The notes beneath the pieces were generated by a model, which ran no database searches, was not told the origin of the DNA, and saw nothing but the letters and a program-made list of their open reading frames with translations. Below are positions 13,001 through 23,465 of a stretch of 64,000 nucleotides of DNA, piece after piece; within the stretch, counting starts at the first letter, position 1; the number at the start of each line of letters is the position of its first letter. The position numbers and the translations under genes were made by a program. The stretch lies in contig CDMY01000282.1 in the NCBI GenBank assembly GCA_001179505.1, positions 3,144-67,143 of the forward strand. Direction: 5' to 3'. The stretch comes from Vitrella brassicaformis. Lineage: Eukaryota; Sar; Vitrellaceae.

Positions 13001-16000
13001 TCGCGATTTGACGACAGAGAGAGGGGGCTGCATTCTCTGGGGTATTGGCTTTGCGAGTGTGCGCGACCGGCTGATGTTGGGTGTGTTTGCTGGGGCGGGG
13101 GGAAGCGAAGGCTGCCGCTTATTGGTCGGAGGAGTGTGGACGGGGAAGGGGGCCGTCTTGGCCAAACGAGGAGCCGTGACAGGCTTGGCCGTTGTTGAGG
13201 CGGTCTCGCGGGCGGCTGCCTTTGCCTTGAGGGGTATCTGTAGCAAAGAGGAGGTCCGGAAGGAAGAAGACAAACACACAAACGTACGGTGACCGCACTG
13301 CTGCATCCATGCATCCATACATACCCGCATGTCTTCTCGGAGTTTCTGGTGGGCCTGTAAAGACCGGCGAGGCGCCGACGGGGCAGGGGCATCCGACGCG
13401 CGCATTCTCCTCTCCTCCCGCAGCGACCTCAGCCCCTCATCCCGCTTGGCCGAGTTTTGCGAATGCTCCGACAGCCGCTCAACAATGGCCATGGCGCTGG
13501 CCCTTTGGCTGCGTATGCTCTCCACCTCTTCCTCGAGCTCGTGCATGGCCCGCTCGTACTTGTGCCGACTGTGGGAGCTACTCAGCGTGTTGATGCTGAA
13601 TCGGTGGTCGCGATGGTCCCCTGCAGACTCGGCGAGCCGGGTTGGTGGGGGCGTCTGGTGGATGGCAGTGTCGGCTGCGTCGATCTGTGGGGGAGGTGGG
13701 AGGGGTGAGAGGGCGTCGAGGGGCTGGGCGACAGTGATTGTGTCTTGCAGGTTGGTCGCCTCCTCGTGCAGGAGGACCTTCGGGAACTCTGTCGCCTGCA
13801 TACATACATATATATTTATCACATCATGAGAATGCTGTGGTCGGCTGTGTCTTTTCCACTTACGGCTCTCGTGACGAGGGGCCTGTTATCGCCAAAATGA
13901 ATGGGGGTCGTCTTGCTCTGCGCGGGGGGCCTGGAGCTCAGTGCACGGGCGCCGTCATGTGGCATATGGCCTAGTGGCATTTGTTTCAAGAAATCCGCGA
14001 TGCGCTCCTGACGCGTGTGGCCTTCTGATGGATCAAAATGATCTGTCCCTCCACGAAGCAGCTGCAAACCAAACCAGCCCACAGACAGAGATTGTTCTCG
14101 TCTCATGCCTGTAGTATGCTTGAGCGAGCTGTCCGTCTCATTCACTTTGGGAGCCATGGAAGTGAGCGTCCTCCTGCAGCGTTTCGATTCTCCTCTCACT
14201 CTCTGGCGGCGGTGGCTGATGCTCATCCTCCACGTTGACCTCCACCCCGTTGTCGATGAAGCGGGGGTGGGAAGGCGGCGAAACGGGCCTGTCGCTGTGC
14301 ACGAGCGACCGCAGCTCGTTCTTGAGCATCTTCATCTGGCTCTTGAACCGCTGCAACACCGACCGGTCCTGCGTGATGGTGTTGAAGCCAACTTGCCGGC
14401 GGATCCTGGCGGCTTTCTCGGCGAAGAGAAGGGCGAAAATCGACTCAGAAGTGAACTGCATGAACCAATCAGGGGGAGGGAGTAGAGGCATGGCCAAGAG
14501 GGGGGTTGTTGTTGTCTCGTCTCGCTTGCCTTGTGTGACGGGTGGAGGGTGACGACCACAGAGAGTCTTCCTTGAGCAGCCAGTGCAGGATGCAGCAGCT
14601 TGACACAGACACACAGACAGACATAGGCAGGCAGGACACCAGTGTGTCCATCCTCTCTCTGCAAGGAGTGCATACCATACCTTGGTGAGTGTCGATGCGC
14701 GATACGGCACGTTGACGGCATGGTGTGTCTCCAACCGCGACTGCTCCCCCAGCTTCGATATTACCTCAGACAACTGAAACAGACTCTTGGACACAGCGCG
14801 GCCCTCGGCCAGGCTCTCTGCGGTCTGATCGAAGTGCCTGATATGATTCTCGCTGCCCGCCAGCTCCGCGACGAACAACTTGCCTTCGTTGATGACCATC
14901 TCATCCGGATGAAGCCAACTGGATATGCGGCGATCTCGCCTGCACAGCAAGCGAATGACATGACAAGCGGAGAGCTGTGTCGCATCCCTCCGGCTTCGGC
15001 ACAGACGCATACATCCATACATATCATTCACGAGTGATGTCCGTTTGGTCGACTTGGGTGAGGGTTTGCTGTGGCATGTCTCCACAGTCACGCAGAAGAC
15101 GGCGTGGCTGCGGGCCGCCAGACCGTCCCAACTCGTACGCGCAAACTTGCGGTGGGCATACGCACTGACCGACCGAAGGAAGACATAAGAAGAAAAGGAT
15201 GATACACACACACATTTGTGGTGGGCCAACGGTAGGGTAGGCACACTCACTTTGCGACGGCATCTAGGATCTCGTACTCATCGCTGATGAGCCGCTCCTC
15301 CACCCCCTCCAGAAAGAACCCGCGACGAGGGTTCTCCCGAATCTGCAGACAGGAGCCAGCAAGCACACTCACTCACAACACCATCCATATTCCTATTTCC
15401 GTGCACAAGCCCACACCATGACAGACAGTGCTTACCGGCAGGACGTGCTGCGGCAGGGGGTCATCCCCCTCGGTTGCAGCAGCAGCGGAGCTGGCCGTCG
15501 CAAAAGGTCGATTACATTGTCACAATACACCTCGACATAATGACACCGGACGAGGAACTCTGCCTCAGTGAAGCCCTGCTGGTACAGCGGCCGGTGCTTG
15601 GCCGTCTGGGCCGTGTTGTAGCTGCGGATGTGGTCCATCAAATCGAACAGCGCCTGCATTGCATTGCAATGAGGGAGGGAAGGCACACAGACGGACAGAG
15701 GTTCTCGATGGACGTGTCCTCCCTCTGACTGAGGACCTGTGGAATGATCCCCGGTGTCTCCGGGTTGCCCATGACGGTGTGTCCCTTGCCGGAGCGTGTC
15801 TGCCCGTAGGCCATGAAGCAGTGCGTGACACCCTCTGTCGCAGCCAGCACTCCATCCTGTGCAGTCCTCTCGTACACTTCAGCATTGGTCGTCTCAGAAC
15901 CCAACACACTGCACCCACACACACACACGCGGAAGAAAAGACACGTACTGCACCTGCACCCACACGTGATCTTTGTCTCCTCTTGCCGTGTCTCGTCTGT

Positions 16001-16706
16001 CTGTCCTTGGCTGCACACACACATACCTGCCGTTGACTTGGAAGAGCCTTCGGACGGGCGCCAGCGCGTGATAGAGCCTGCCTGCGCCCCTTGTGAGCGT
16101 GGACGTGTCATAGTTGTCCAGCCTGTGCCGCCGGCTCACCACCGCACCACCCTGCACCGCACTCGATCGGCGCCGATATGCCTCCTGACATGACACCCAC
16201 CACACACATTCGTCCAGCCCTATCGAGATTGCTTGTGTCATCCTCACTGACTCACCTCTTCTACCGCGGCCCTCTGTTGCCGCACTGTCTCCATCAGCAA
16301 TCGCTGATAGTGCTCGTCCATCCCGAATGCGTGTGATGCCGACAGGCCCTCGGTCGGCATCTGCTGTGCGAGCAGGCCGATCGTCTTGGCATCTCTGACC
16401 GTCCAGGCCTCAGTGTGACTCTCAGCAACCTCGTCGGGCAGGAGGGGACGGAGCCTGCAGAGGCAACCAACACCCACGAGAGAGGAGGCCTCAGTCAGCC
16501 ATTGCGACGATGACATACCGACAGGATCCTGGTGCAGGTGTTTCCATTCCTCCCTCCCCCCCTCACCGCACAAAGACATCTGAGTCGACTGCCTTGTCAG
16601 TGGCGAGGCCATACGATGACCGTTTGCTCCGGCCCTGCCGCACGGTACTGCTGTGGCGGTGTTCTGGAGACCCCCACGCAGCTGGGCGGTGGGGAGGCTC
16701 CCACAT
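10087..16706 (-). CDS. Kinesin-like protein with altered nucleotide-binding motifs and long S/T-P-rich basic tail
   Basis: The start is the ATG at 16706. Exon 1 (16567-16706) joins 16256-16454 in phase to give the kinesin opening DVFVRLRPLLPDE. Later exons give AYGQTRSGKGHTVMG (P-loop region, 15782-15805), GIIPQ joined to ALFDLMDHI, VEVYCDNVIDLL, IRENPRRGFFLEG, LAARSHAVF (15104-15118), ELAGSEN (14849-14866), VPYRASTLTK and LLHPALAAQGRL, then the neck region FAEKAARIRRQ. A helical region with coiled-coil-like heptads follows (13400-13795), then a very basic tail rich in SP, TP and PR motifs (11500-13240), and a Pro-rich end to TAA at 10087. In canonical kinesins the corresponding motifs are GQTGSGKT, SSRSH and DLAGSE, so all three differ here. 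One intron (14456-14529) uses a GC donor. A one-base frame break is seen near 15440-15505. Confidence 0.8.
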
Positions 16707-16808
16707 TCTCGAAAACACGACGGGGACCTCACTACTGTACTGCAGTGGGGGACTACGGAGGGGCGGGTTCTCTGACCTTCTCCGGGTGTTCTACCCGTTC
16801 TACAGCCG
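16707..16808. promoter_or_regulatory. Divergent promoter, kinesin-like / RING-kelch pair
   Basis: About 100 bases separate the ATG of the minus-strand kinesin-like gene (16706) from the first possible ATG of the plus-strand gene (16809). The element AAGCTCGCA (reverse complement of TGCGAGCTT) lies at 16865-16873. This suggests the plus gene may really start at the in-frame ATG at 16899. Confidence 0.45.
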
Positions 16809-19723
16809 ATGGAGCCTTCTACGATGGCTTCCCAGGGACAAACTGCCTTCCATATCTGCGAGCCAAGCTCGCAGGTGAGCTTGGGAGGAAGCGGAGAAAT
16901 GAGCATGGCGAAGCTACCAGCGGACGCCCAGACGTCGTACGTGCGGCGGGATGTGCTAAGCGGCCCTGACACATCGAGGTCGACTTCGAATGGCTACGTG
17001 GAGGGACTGCCCGCCAGCTGCCGCGTGTTCGAGGTGAGTGGATGAACAATGCCTATTTGCAGTCAGGTCATCGACTGGGGATTGTGGTGTATGTCCGTTT
17101 ATTCCGTAGGATCAATTCACATCAGCGGTTGATACTGACCTGCTGTGCTCCATCTGCCGTGGCCTGGACCTCAATCTCGTGCTGTCAGGCTGTGGCAACG
17201 AGCACCTGTTCTGCAAGCAGTGCATCTGTGCATGGCTGGAGCGGAACAATACCTGCCCTATCTGTCAGGCCAACATCACAGCCGACGGCCTGCAGCGGCC
17301 GTCCCGCCTGATACGGGGCATCGTCAACCGCATTGAGGTGGTCTGCAGCTGCCGCCAGTGGCAGGGGCACTTTGTGGATCTCCCGCAGCACCTCAGGAGG
17401 TGCCGCAACAGACGATTCCCATGCAGGTGACCTGAGCGACGGGCTGTTCATGCCACTGTCTGGCTGGCTTGCATGCCTCTGTGTCTGTCTGCCTGTCTGT
17501 CTGTCTGTCTGTCTGTGTACAGGTACCGTCGTTATGGTTGCCAGGAGGAGTTGACTGAGGATGCTCTTGGCGAGCATGAGCGTGTCGCGGCGCCCCACCA
17601 TCTCGGACTCCTGTCGGCGGCATTGCAGAAGACCGAGGAGAGGGAGAGGCGATACAGGGCTGAGATTGAATACCTCAGAAACACGGTAAGCAAATACACA
17701 TACATACAGACACACAGCACAGCAGGGGCAGAAACGGAGTAATAGCCGCCGGCCGGCGTGTGTGTGATATGATATTTGTGCAGGTTGACAGGCTGAGTGA
17801 TGTGATCTCTCGTGTGGCGCCCATGGAGTCGTGTTTGGCCTTCGGTGAGCCGCTGCCGAAGGTCTACGCCATCGGGCACGTCAGGGGCAGCACTGAGGAG
17901 CCGCTGCTCGAGTACTGGCACACGGACAAACGCCAGTGGGTGCAGGTCGGTAGATACGAACGAAGACACCGAGGGAGGCATCCTCATGACTTACTTGTTG
18001 GTTTTGTCGACTTCCCTCCCTCCCTCCCGTCGTTGGTGCAGCTGTCGACGCTGCCGCAGGTGGACCCATCGTGGCGTGACTTCGCTCTGCTGATCCACCC
18101 ACATCTGCAGGACAGGGACAGCGGAGGGTCGCCAGGCCTGCTGCTCATCGGTACGGAAAGGCCTGGCGGGCACAGACCGCTGTATGAGTATGTGTCCACA
18201 ACACATTCCATTCAATCAACAGGTGGTAGGCGCCAGCAAGATGAGCGCCAGTCGTCGTCGGCCAGCAGCAGCTCCAGTGGCCTGGCCATGGGCATGCGGC
18301 GCAGGCGGAGCGCCGCGGGGCTGGGTGGCGGGGAGGCCTCAACCAACATCTGCCTCATGTATGCCGTGGTCTCCAACCGGTGGCTGGAGATGGCTCCCAT
18401 GTGTGTTGCCAGAGCAGCCCCGGTACGCTCGCCTCGCTGAGATGAGTACATTACTGCAGCCCGTTGGTTGCAATCACCCCAGGCACCATCACTCGTGTGT
18501 TTGTATTCTCTCTGTCTTTTGTCAGGCTGTTGCAGAGTTGAAGGGTGACGTTTATGTGTTTGGCGGGTGGAGCTGCTCAGAGCAGAAGCCCGTGACGTCT
18601 CTCGAGGTCTACAAGACCGCCAAGAACGTGTGGAACGTCATGGGCATCCCGCCTTTCGTCGGACATGTCTTCTGCGCCGTCGGCTACCAGGGCAGGATAT
18701 TTGTCCTCGCGAAGCCTCGTAAGCGACCCACTCACTCACTCACACACACACACACTACGCTCTCTGTTGAAAGGCTTCCGTTGTTGTCTGTCAGATGATG
18801 CAGTGGCCTTCCCCCAGTTCTTACCGCACTCACCCGAAAGTGCCCCGGCCCCCACCCCTCCTCGCCACCCCTTCTCCCTCCCCCGGGCGTCCTTCCCATT
18901 CCCTGCACCACCAAGTCCATTCGCCAACAGGGGGAAGGAGAAGGATAACGGCCCCTGCCCCCCGTCCCAACCCACAGACCCATCACACAGCGGAGACAAG
19001 AGAGATGTGCCGCCGGCGATCCCGCCGCCCCCGCCAGAGAGGCGTGGGAGTCTGCGGATGCTGGCGAGTAGGAGGCAGACGGGCGGCGGTGGTGGTGACG
19101 AAGGGAGGGAGGACATGGGTGGTGCCGGTGGTAGTGGGTCTGTGGTGCGGTGTGCGGCGCAGTGCTACTCGTTAGATCCGGTGCGGGGGCTGCAGGAGTC
19201 AGGGTCGGGGTGGCAGCCGGTCGAGATGTGCGGCTGCCAGGATGCCACACAGGTAGGTATTGTACCAACGGAGCGTAACACAAACAGCAGCAATCAATAT
19301 ATGTGAATGACACTGCACGTGTGCATCTTTCTCTCTCTGTGTTCGTGTGGGTGTGGTGTTCCATCCAGTTGTGTGTGATTGAGGGTCGGCTGTACGCCGA
19401 GTGCACTGCGGTCGACTCGGACACCCGGGAGATCGGCCCTGCCGTGCAAATGTACTCGGTCGAGACCAACAGGTCAGACCCACCCCATCCCACCCACCAC
19501 CACACACAGATGCAGATGCACAAGTACTGAGGAGGAATATTGACGCCCTCCCTCTCCCTTATGCCGAGTCAGGTTCACGCTGTTGAGTCGTGTGTCGACA
19601 GGTGTGTTGGCGCCCAAGATGGCCACCGTCCGACAATGCGGACTGCCTCTGGAGGAAAAGCTCAGATGGCTGGCAACTGTCGGTGGCGAGCGCGGGCACA
19701 AGCGGGCAGCCGTGTGGGTGTGA
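16809..19723 (+). CDS. RING finger / TRAF-type zinc finger / kelch-repeat protein, probable E3 ubiquitin ligase
   Basis: Ten exons join in frame: 16809-17033, 17110-17426, 17523-17685, 17784-17945, 18042-18150, 18223-18422, 18526-18718, 18795-19252, 19369-19472 and 19573-19723. Exon 2 encodes a C3HC4 RING (CSICRGLDL ... CGNEHLFCKQC ... NTCPIC), the domain that recruits ubiquitin-charged E2 enzymes. A Cys/His-rich TRAF-type zinc finger follows (CSCRQW ... HLRRCRNRRFPCRYRRYGC), then a short coiled coil (EERERRYRAEIEYLRNTV). The second half has kelch-like blades (DVYVFGGW, WNVMGIPPF, GYQGRIFVL, LCVIEGRLYAEC), with a low-complexity insert in exon 8. The kelch part probably binds substrate. An in-frame ATG at 16899 is an alternative start. 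RING and TRAF zinc finger are confident; the ligase role is inferred. Confidence 0.85.
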
Positions 19724-19910
19724 TCGGTGGGTGGGCATCTGTGTCTAAGTGTGTACGTCTGTCGTGTGCTCTCTCTCTCTCTCTTGCGAGACATTTTTTT
19801 CCTTATTTGTGAGGGGTGAGTGGGACATTGTCATGCTGGTGTGAAAGCATTCGTCTCGTGACATGGAAACAAATGTTCCTCATAGCTAACCAGAATATCA
19901 GCACAGAAGG

Positions 19911-21507
19911 TCAGCACCCACACGCAGCCGCCTCAACATTGGCCTGTGAAGCCCCCACCCCAACTGTTGCTGCCGCCGGTCTTCTTATAAACTGGTTGAG
20001 CGGTGTGCAGCAGCGGACCGAGTGATACAGCAGCCAGTGCTGGCGGTACCGACTATTGGCCAACCAGGGCTTCAGCAGGCCGTTCCAGTGCAGAATGCGG
20101 CCCCTGTTGGTTGGTTGGTTGGCCAGACATGACATGCAGTGGGGCTCGGCGTTCTGTGGGTGTGGTGTGGTTCCTGAACTGACTGACCTTGACAGTGTGT
20201 CTTGTGAGGGCGGGTCCGCAGCGTCGTAGCCCAGCTTGAGAACGTTCCACTCTGGGTCGAGGATGGCCATGACTCTGTTGCGGAAGAGGATATTCATGGG
20301 CAGCTGGCTGGACTCGGCCGTCGACATGCCGCGAAAGGAGGTGATGTTCAGACTCCGGAGGAGACCTATCAGTCCCTGCAGGCATCGTCAGCAGCAGCGG
20401 CAGCGGCACACCGGTTCTTGATCTCTCTCTCTCTCTCTCTCTCTTTCTCTGTGTGTGTGTGTGTGTGTGTGTCTCGCTCCGTGTTGTGTGCATGGTGCAA
20501 ACCTCTGCCTCGTCGGTGAGTCTGTCTCTCCTCCACATGGTGAGGTTGAGCACCAGCACTCCCGCGTTGAACATCTGCAGGTCCCTCGCCACAGTGAGGC
20601 GCGAACGAAGCACCCGGTACGCATCCAACCCTATTGCCGCGCTGATGTCGTAGTTGAGCCTGGTGAAGGAGCGCGGGACGGCTGCAAGGCCGGCCTCTCT
20701 GCCGGCAGCTCGCCGAAAGGCCCCGAAAAAAAGATCAGAAACGTCACCCTGGTCGGCAAGAGAAAGGGAGGGAGTAAGGCGTAAGATGCATGGCATGGTG
20801 CAAGGGGTGTGGTGTGGGCGGTCACCTACCTGTATTATGGTATCTGGGTCGATCCAGATGACTCGCTCGATTGACCCGGGCAGAAAGCGAGCCAGGTAGA
20901 AACGGACGAAGTTGAACACGACCTGGTCCCCATGGCCGCCTTGAGCTACTGTGATGTTGTCACTGGAGACACCATGCAGCACCACCCTCCGGCTCCACTG
21001 ACGGCCGGCTCCCTCTTCCTCAGCACTAAACACGCCAACGCCCTTTCTCGCGCCATCCGCGCACTTCATTAGCCTCTTGAGGCAGTCTATGTCTCCTTTT
21101 GCAGCAAACACATGCACCTCGACCTACACACACAGAGAGGAGAGACATGTATGATCCTATAAGTGGCGTATGGGGACGTACCGTACCTCATTGTGCACTT
21201 TCAGGTTCCTCCAGAGAGATCGCAGCAAAGCCAGCAGCCCGGCGTACTGCTGCCGATCTGTGGCGGTGGCCAGGTAGACAGTCCCACCTCGGTCGCGGCT
21301 GTCCTGCTAGGAGAATGGAAGCCCACTGCCTAGCCAGGGTTATTCTGTGTGTGTGTGTGATTTATGGGTGCGTGTGAGGCGTCGCTGGGGCTGGAGCCGC
21401 CGATGGAATGGGACCGTCTGATGCCGTTGAGGCAGGCAGCCTAATACCAAATTAATACCACTTGATTGAACCGCCCATTCGCACAAGCAAGACGAAAGTC
21501 CACGCAT
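19911..21507 (-). CDS. Glycosyltransferase family 8-type protein
   Basis: Exons on the minus strand give TVYLATATDRQQYAGLLALL (about 21180-21309), then VEVHVFAAKGDIDCL, FVRFYLARFLPGSIERVIWI and DPDTIIQ (20842-20850 encodes the DPD metal-binding triplet), GDVSDLFFGAF, MFNAGVLVLNL, and a final exon with RILHWNGLLKPW. These are hallmarks of retaining GT8 enzymes, which use a nucleotide sugar and Mn2+ via DxD; the HWNGxxKPW block is typical. The stop is TGA at 19911. The 5' end is uncertain: an ATG at 21507 can join in phase 0 across an intron to the first conserved exon, giving a short leader, but the donor (GTATTA) is weak. The sugar substrate cannot be told. It lies on the same strand as the AP2-type gene, 169 bases downstream. 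Confidence 0.75.
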
Positions 21508-21557
21508 GCAGGCAGGCATACATACAACACGGCAGCTGATGCCGCTGGTCTGTCTGT

Positions 21558-21626
21558 GTGTGTCTTTGTTGTTGGGTCGAGTGTGTATTTGTTGTTGGGT
21601 CGAGTGTGTCTTTGTTGTTGGGTTGA
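21558..21626. repeat. 23-bp tandem repeat, three copies
   Basis: Three units of GTGTGTCTTTGTTGTTGGG followed by TCGA (unit 1 at 21558-21580, unit 2 at 21581-21603, unit 3 at 21604-21626) differ by one base each. They lie between the AP2-type gene's stop and the GT8 gene's probable start, so they fall in untranslated or promoter DNA. Confidence 0.85.
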
Positions 21627-21676
21627 GCGATCCACCGTGGTGTTGCGTGCGCGTGTGCGGCTCGGACTTGGACCGG

Positions 21677-22571
21677 TTACTCGTGAAACTCATACATCTT
21701 CTCCTGATATGCACACACACATTTCAATCGCCTTCACACCACAAATCTCACCTTCTCACGTCTGCCTGCGATCGCGTGGTTCATCGCCCTCTCGATGCTG
21801 TTGCCGTGATCACTGGGCTTGACGGGGACCTCCTGCCGCTGGCCGTTCTGATGCCACCTTACTAGCCAAACCTTGTCGCGTTTGTGCCAGAGCACCCCAG
21901 GGGTGTGACACACTGGATCTCCCTCCTGCGTCGCCCGCCGCGCGCCAGGCCTGCCTCCGTGTTGTGGATCTTGCTTGCGGTGTTTGAGCTCAAGCTCTCG
22001 CGTGTAGTTCTCGGCAGCTTCCTGAACCAAATGCACACATCTGCGTCCGCGCCTTTCTCCCCACTCCCTCACGCTAACCCTGGCCCCCTGCTCCCCGAGC
22101 AGCTTGATGCTGAAGGACTTGCCGCCTGCGGGTCGCTTGCCGTTGACCCGGGGCGGCTTCGCCTCCCATGCGTGGTTACCGACATGGTAGCTGCAGTTGG
22201 GCACCTGCGATTGGCGTGCTGCCACCTTGATGGTGGTTTTGCCCTCGCTGGGCCCGGCTGCCGCCTCCCACGTGGGCTCGCTGGCATACTGCGGATTGCC
22301 GGCGGGTCGTTTATCCTCCTCGGTCCGCTCGTACGGCAACTCTAACACATCCATCAAACCGACGAGGGCAGACATGTATCTCGATGATGTCACTGCACCA
22401 TCCTGCCTGCTGACCTGTCTTGTGCTCCTGCTTGGCCTTTTTGGTGAGTTTGGCGAGGTAGTTGTCGATGCCTGCGCGCCTCTTGACGCGCGCGGCGACG
22501 CTCGTGTCGAACTTGTCACCATCACCCACGCCACCGCCCTCACCTGCACACACACATCCACTGTCAGACAT
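21677..22571 (-). CDS. AP2-type (ApiAP2-like) DNA-binding protein
   Basis: Three exons (22415-22571, 21752-22392, 21677-21703) join in perfect phase to a 274-residue protein ending KMYEFHE. Near the C-terminus is a segment PGVLWHKRDKVWLVRWHQNG ending in AMNHAIAGRREK. It fits the AP2 fold pattern: a G-V-x-W start, a W-x-V-x-W strand pair, an NG turn, and an alanine-rich amphipathic helix. A second, more degenerate copy (NHAWEAK ... GKSFSIKLLG) precedes it. AP2 proteins are the main transcription factor family in Apicomplexa and are also found in chromerids. The N-terminus is Lys-rich (KRRAG, KLTKKAKQEHK). The last exon is only 27 bases. Assignment rests on pattern recognition; the first copy could be spurious. 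Its start is only 106 bases from the divergent gene at 22678. Confidence 0.6.
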
Positions 22572-22677
22572 CACCCACAGATGGACTTTTCCTCCGCTTG
22601 CGGTGATGTGTCTGCAGGCGGAATTGTGGAAGAATGAGGTACTACGGTAAAGAAGGTGCTATGTGGGGGGAAAATCT
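22572..22677. promoter_or_regulatory. Divergent promoter, AP2-type / 93-residue protein pair
   Basis: 106 bases lie between the two start codons. No copy of the TGCGAGCTT element was found here. A possible extra upstream exon of the plus gene (AELWKNE, about 22618-22638, flanked by CAG and GT) was noticed but lacks a start. Confidence 0.35.
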
Positions 22678-23083
22678 ATGTCCATGTCTTGTCAGTGGGG
22701 TCTGGGGACGATCGCGCTCAGCAAGAAAGAAGAGAAGAAAGCTCGGGGGCTTTTGCAGGTGCCCGCCAGTGGCCATGTTGGACGGGCGAAAGCAGAGAAG
22801 TGGAAGACAAAGGTACGCCAACACGGTCATTGCAAATCATTGCAACAATGTCGCAATGACTCCCTCGTCGCAGTTATGGGGCTTCGTCCAGGGTCAGCTT
22901 GAGACCATCGTGGCGAATCGGACACAAATGAAGTTGAATGTAAGTGCAAGCAAACGGCTGGTTGGTCGCGCAATGGGTGATTTGTCGTGTGCGTGTCCTC
23001 AGATGCTACTCGAGAGAGTCAAGGAGGGTGCTCTGCGAGAGACATTCCGGCAGCTTCGCGATATACGACTTCAGAATATATGA
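22678..23083 (+). CDS. Small basic 93-residue protein, function unknown
   Basis: Three exons (22678-22812, 22874-22939, 23003-23083) all begin and end in phase 0 with good CAG/GTAAG-type sites, giving 93 residues. The N-terminal part is Lys/Glu-rich (LSKKEEKKARGLLQ, AEKWKTK). It is followed by LWGFVQGQLETIV and a predicted amphipathic helix rich in Leu/Arg up to LRDIRLQNI. Such size and charge are typical of small mitochondrial or ribonucleoprotein subunits, but no family is recognised. The first exon could be longer if an upstream exon exists. Confidence 0.5.
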
Positions 23084-23465
23084 CATGAATCCGTACAAGT
23101 GGAGAGACACTCCCGCCAGCAGCGAGTCGAGGCTGATATCGGGACACTTGCCAGACACACCCACACCATGGCTGCTGATGTGAGGCAGGTGAGACCTCTC
23201 GAATGAGTAGGTGCACACGCCTCCGGGCCCTTCGCGCAGCTGACATTGCCCAGGCAAGCAACATCTGGGCTCACTCTGTATGTTGGCAGGTCCTGGCTGC
23301 GTGAGTGAGTACTTCTATGTGTCCTTGTTGGCGTAGTAGAGACGCCTCAATTGTCGAGGGCAGGTCCTGTTGGCTCCCTTTCAGAGCTTTTCCCACCTCA
23401 GCGTACCTGGAAGACGGGACAGCCACACTCTGGCTCCTTCATCCTCTCCCCTACTTCTGACGAAC
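23084..23465. other. Convergent intergenic, no gene seen
   Basis: Between the stop at 23083 (+) and the stop at 23466 (-). Short minus-strand frames exist but have no homology or splice support. Likely overlapping 3' untranslated regions. Confidence 0.5.

Noticed and set aside
15485-15540. A 56-base intron removing the kinesin frame break
   Set aside because: GT and AG in the right phase exist, but splicing would delete the conserved VEVYCDNVIDLL motif and the intron would be shorter than others here.
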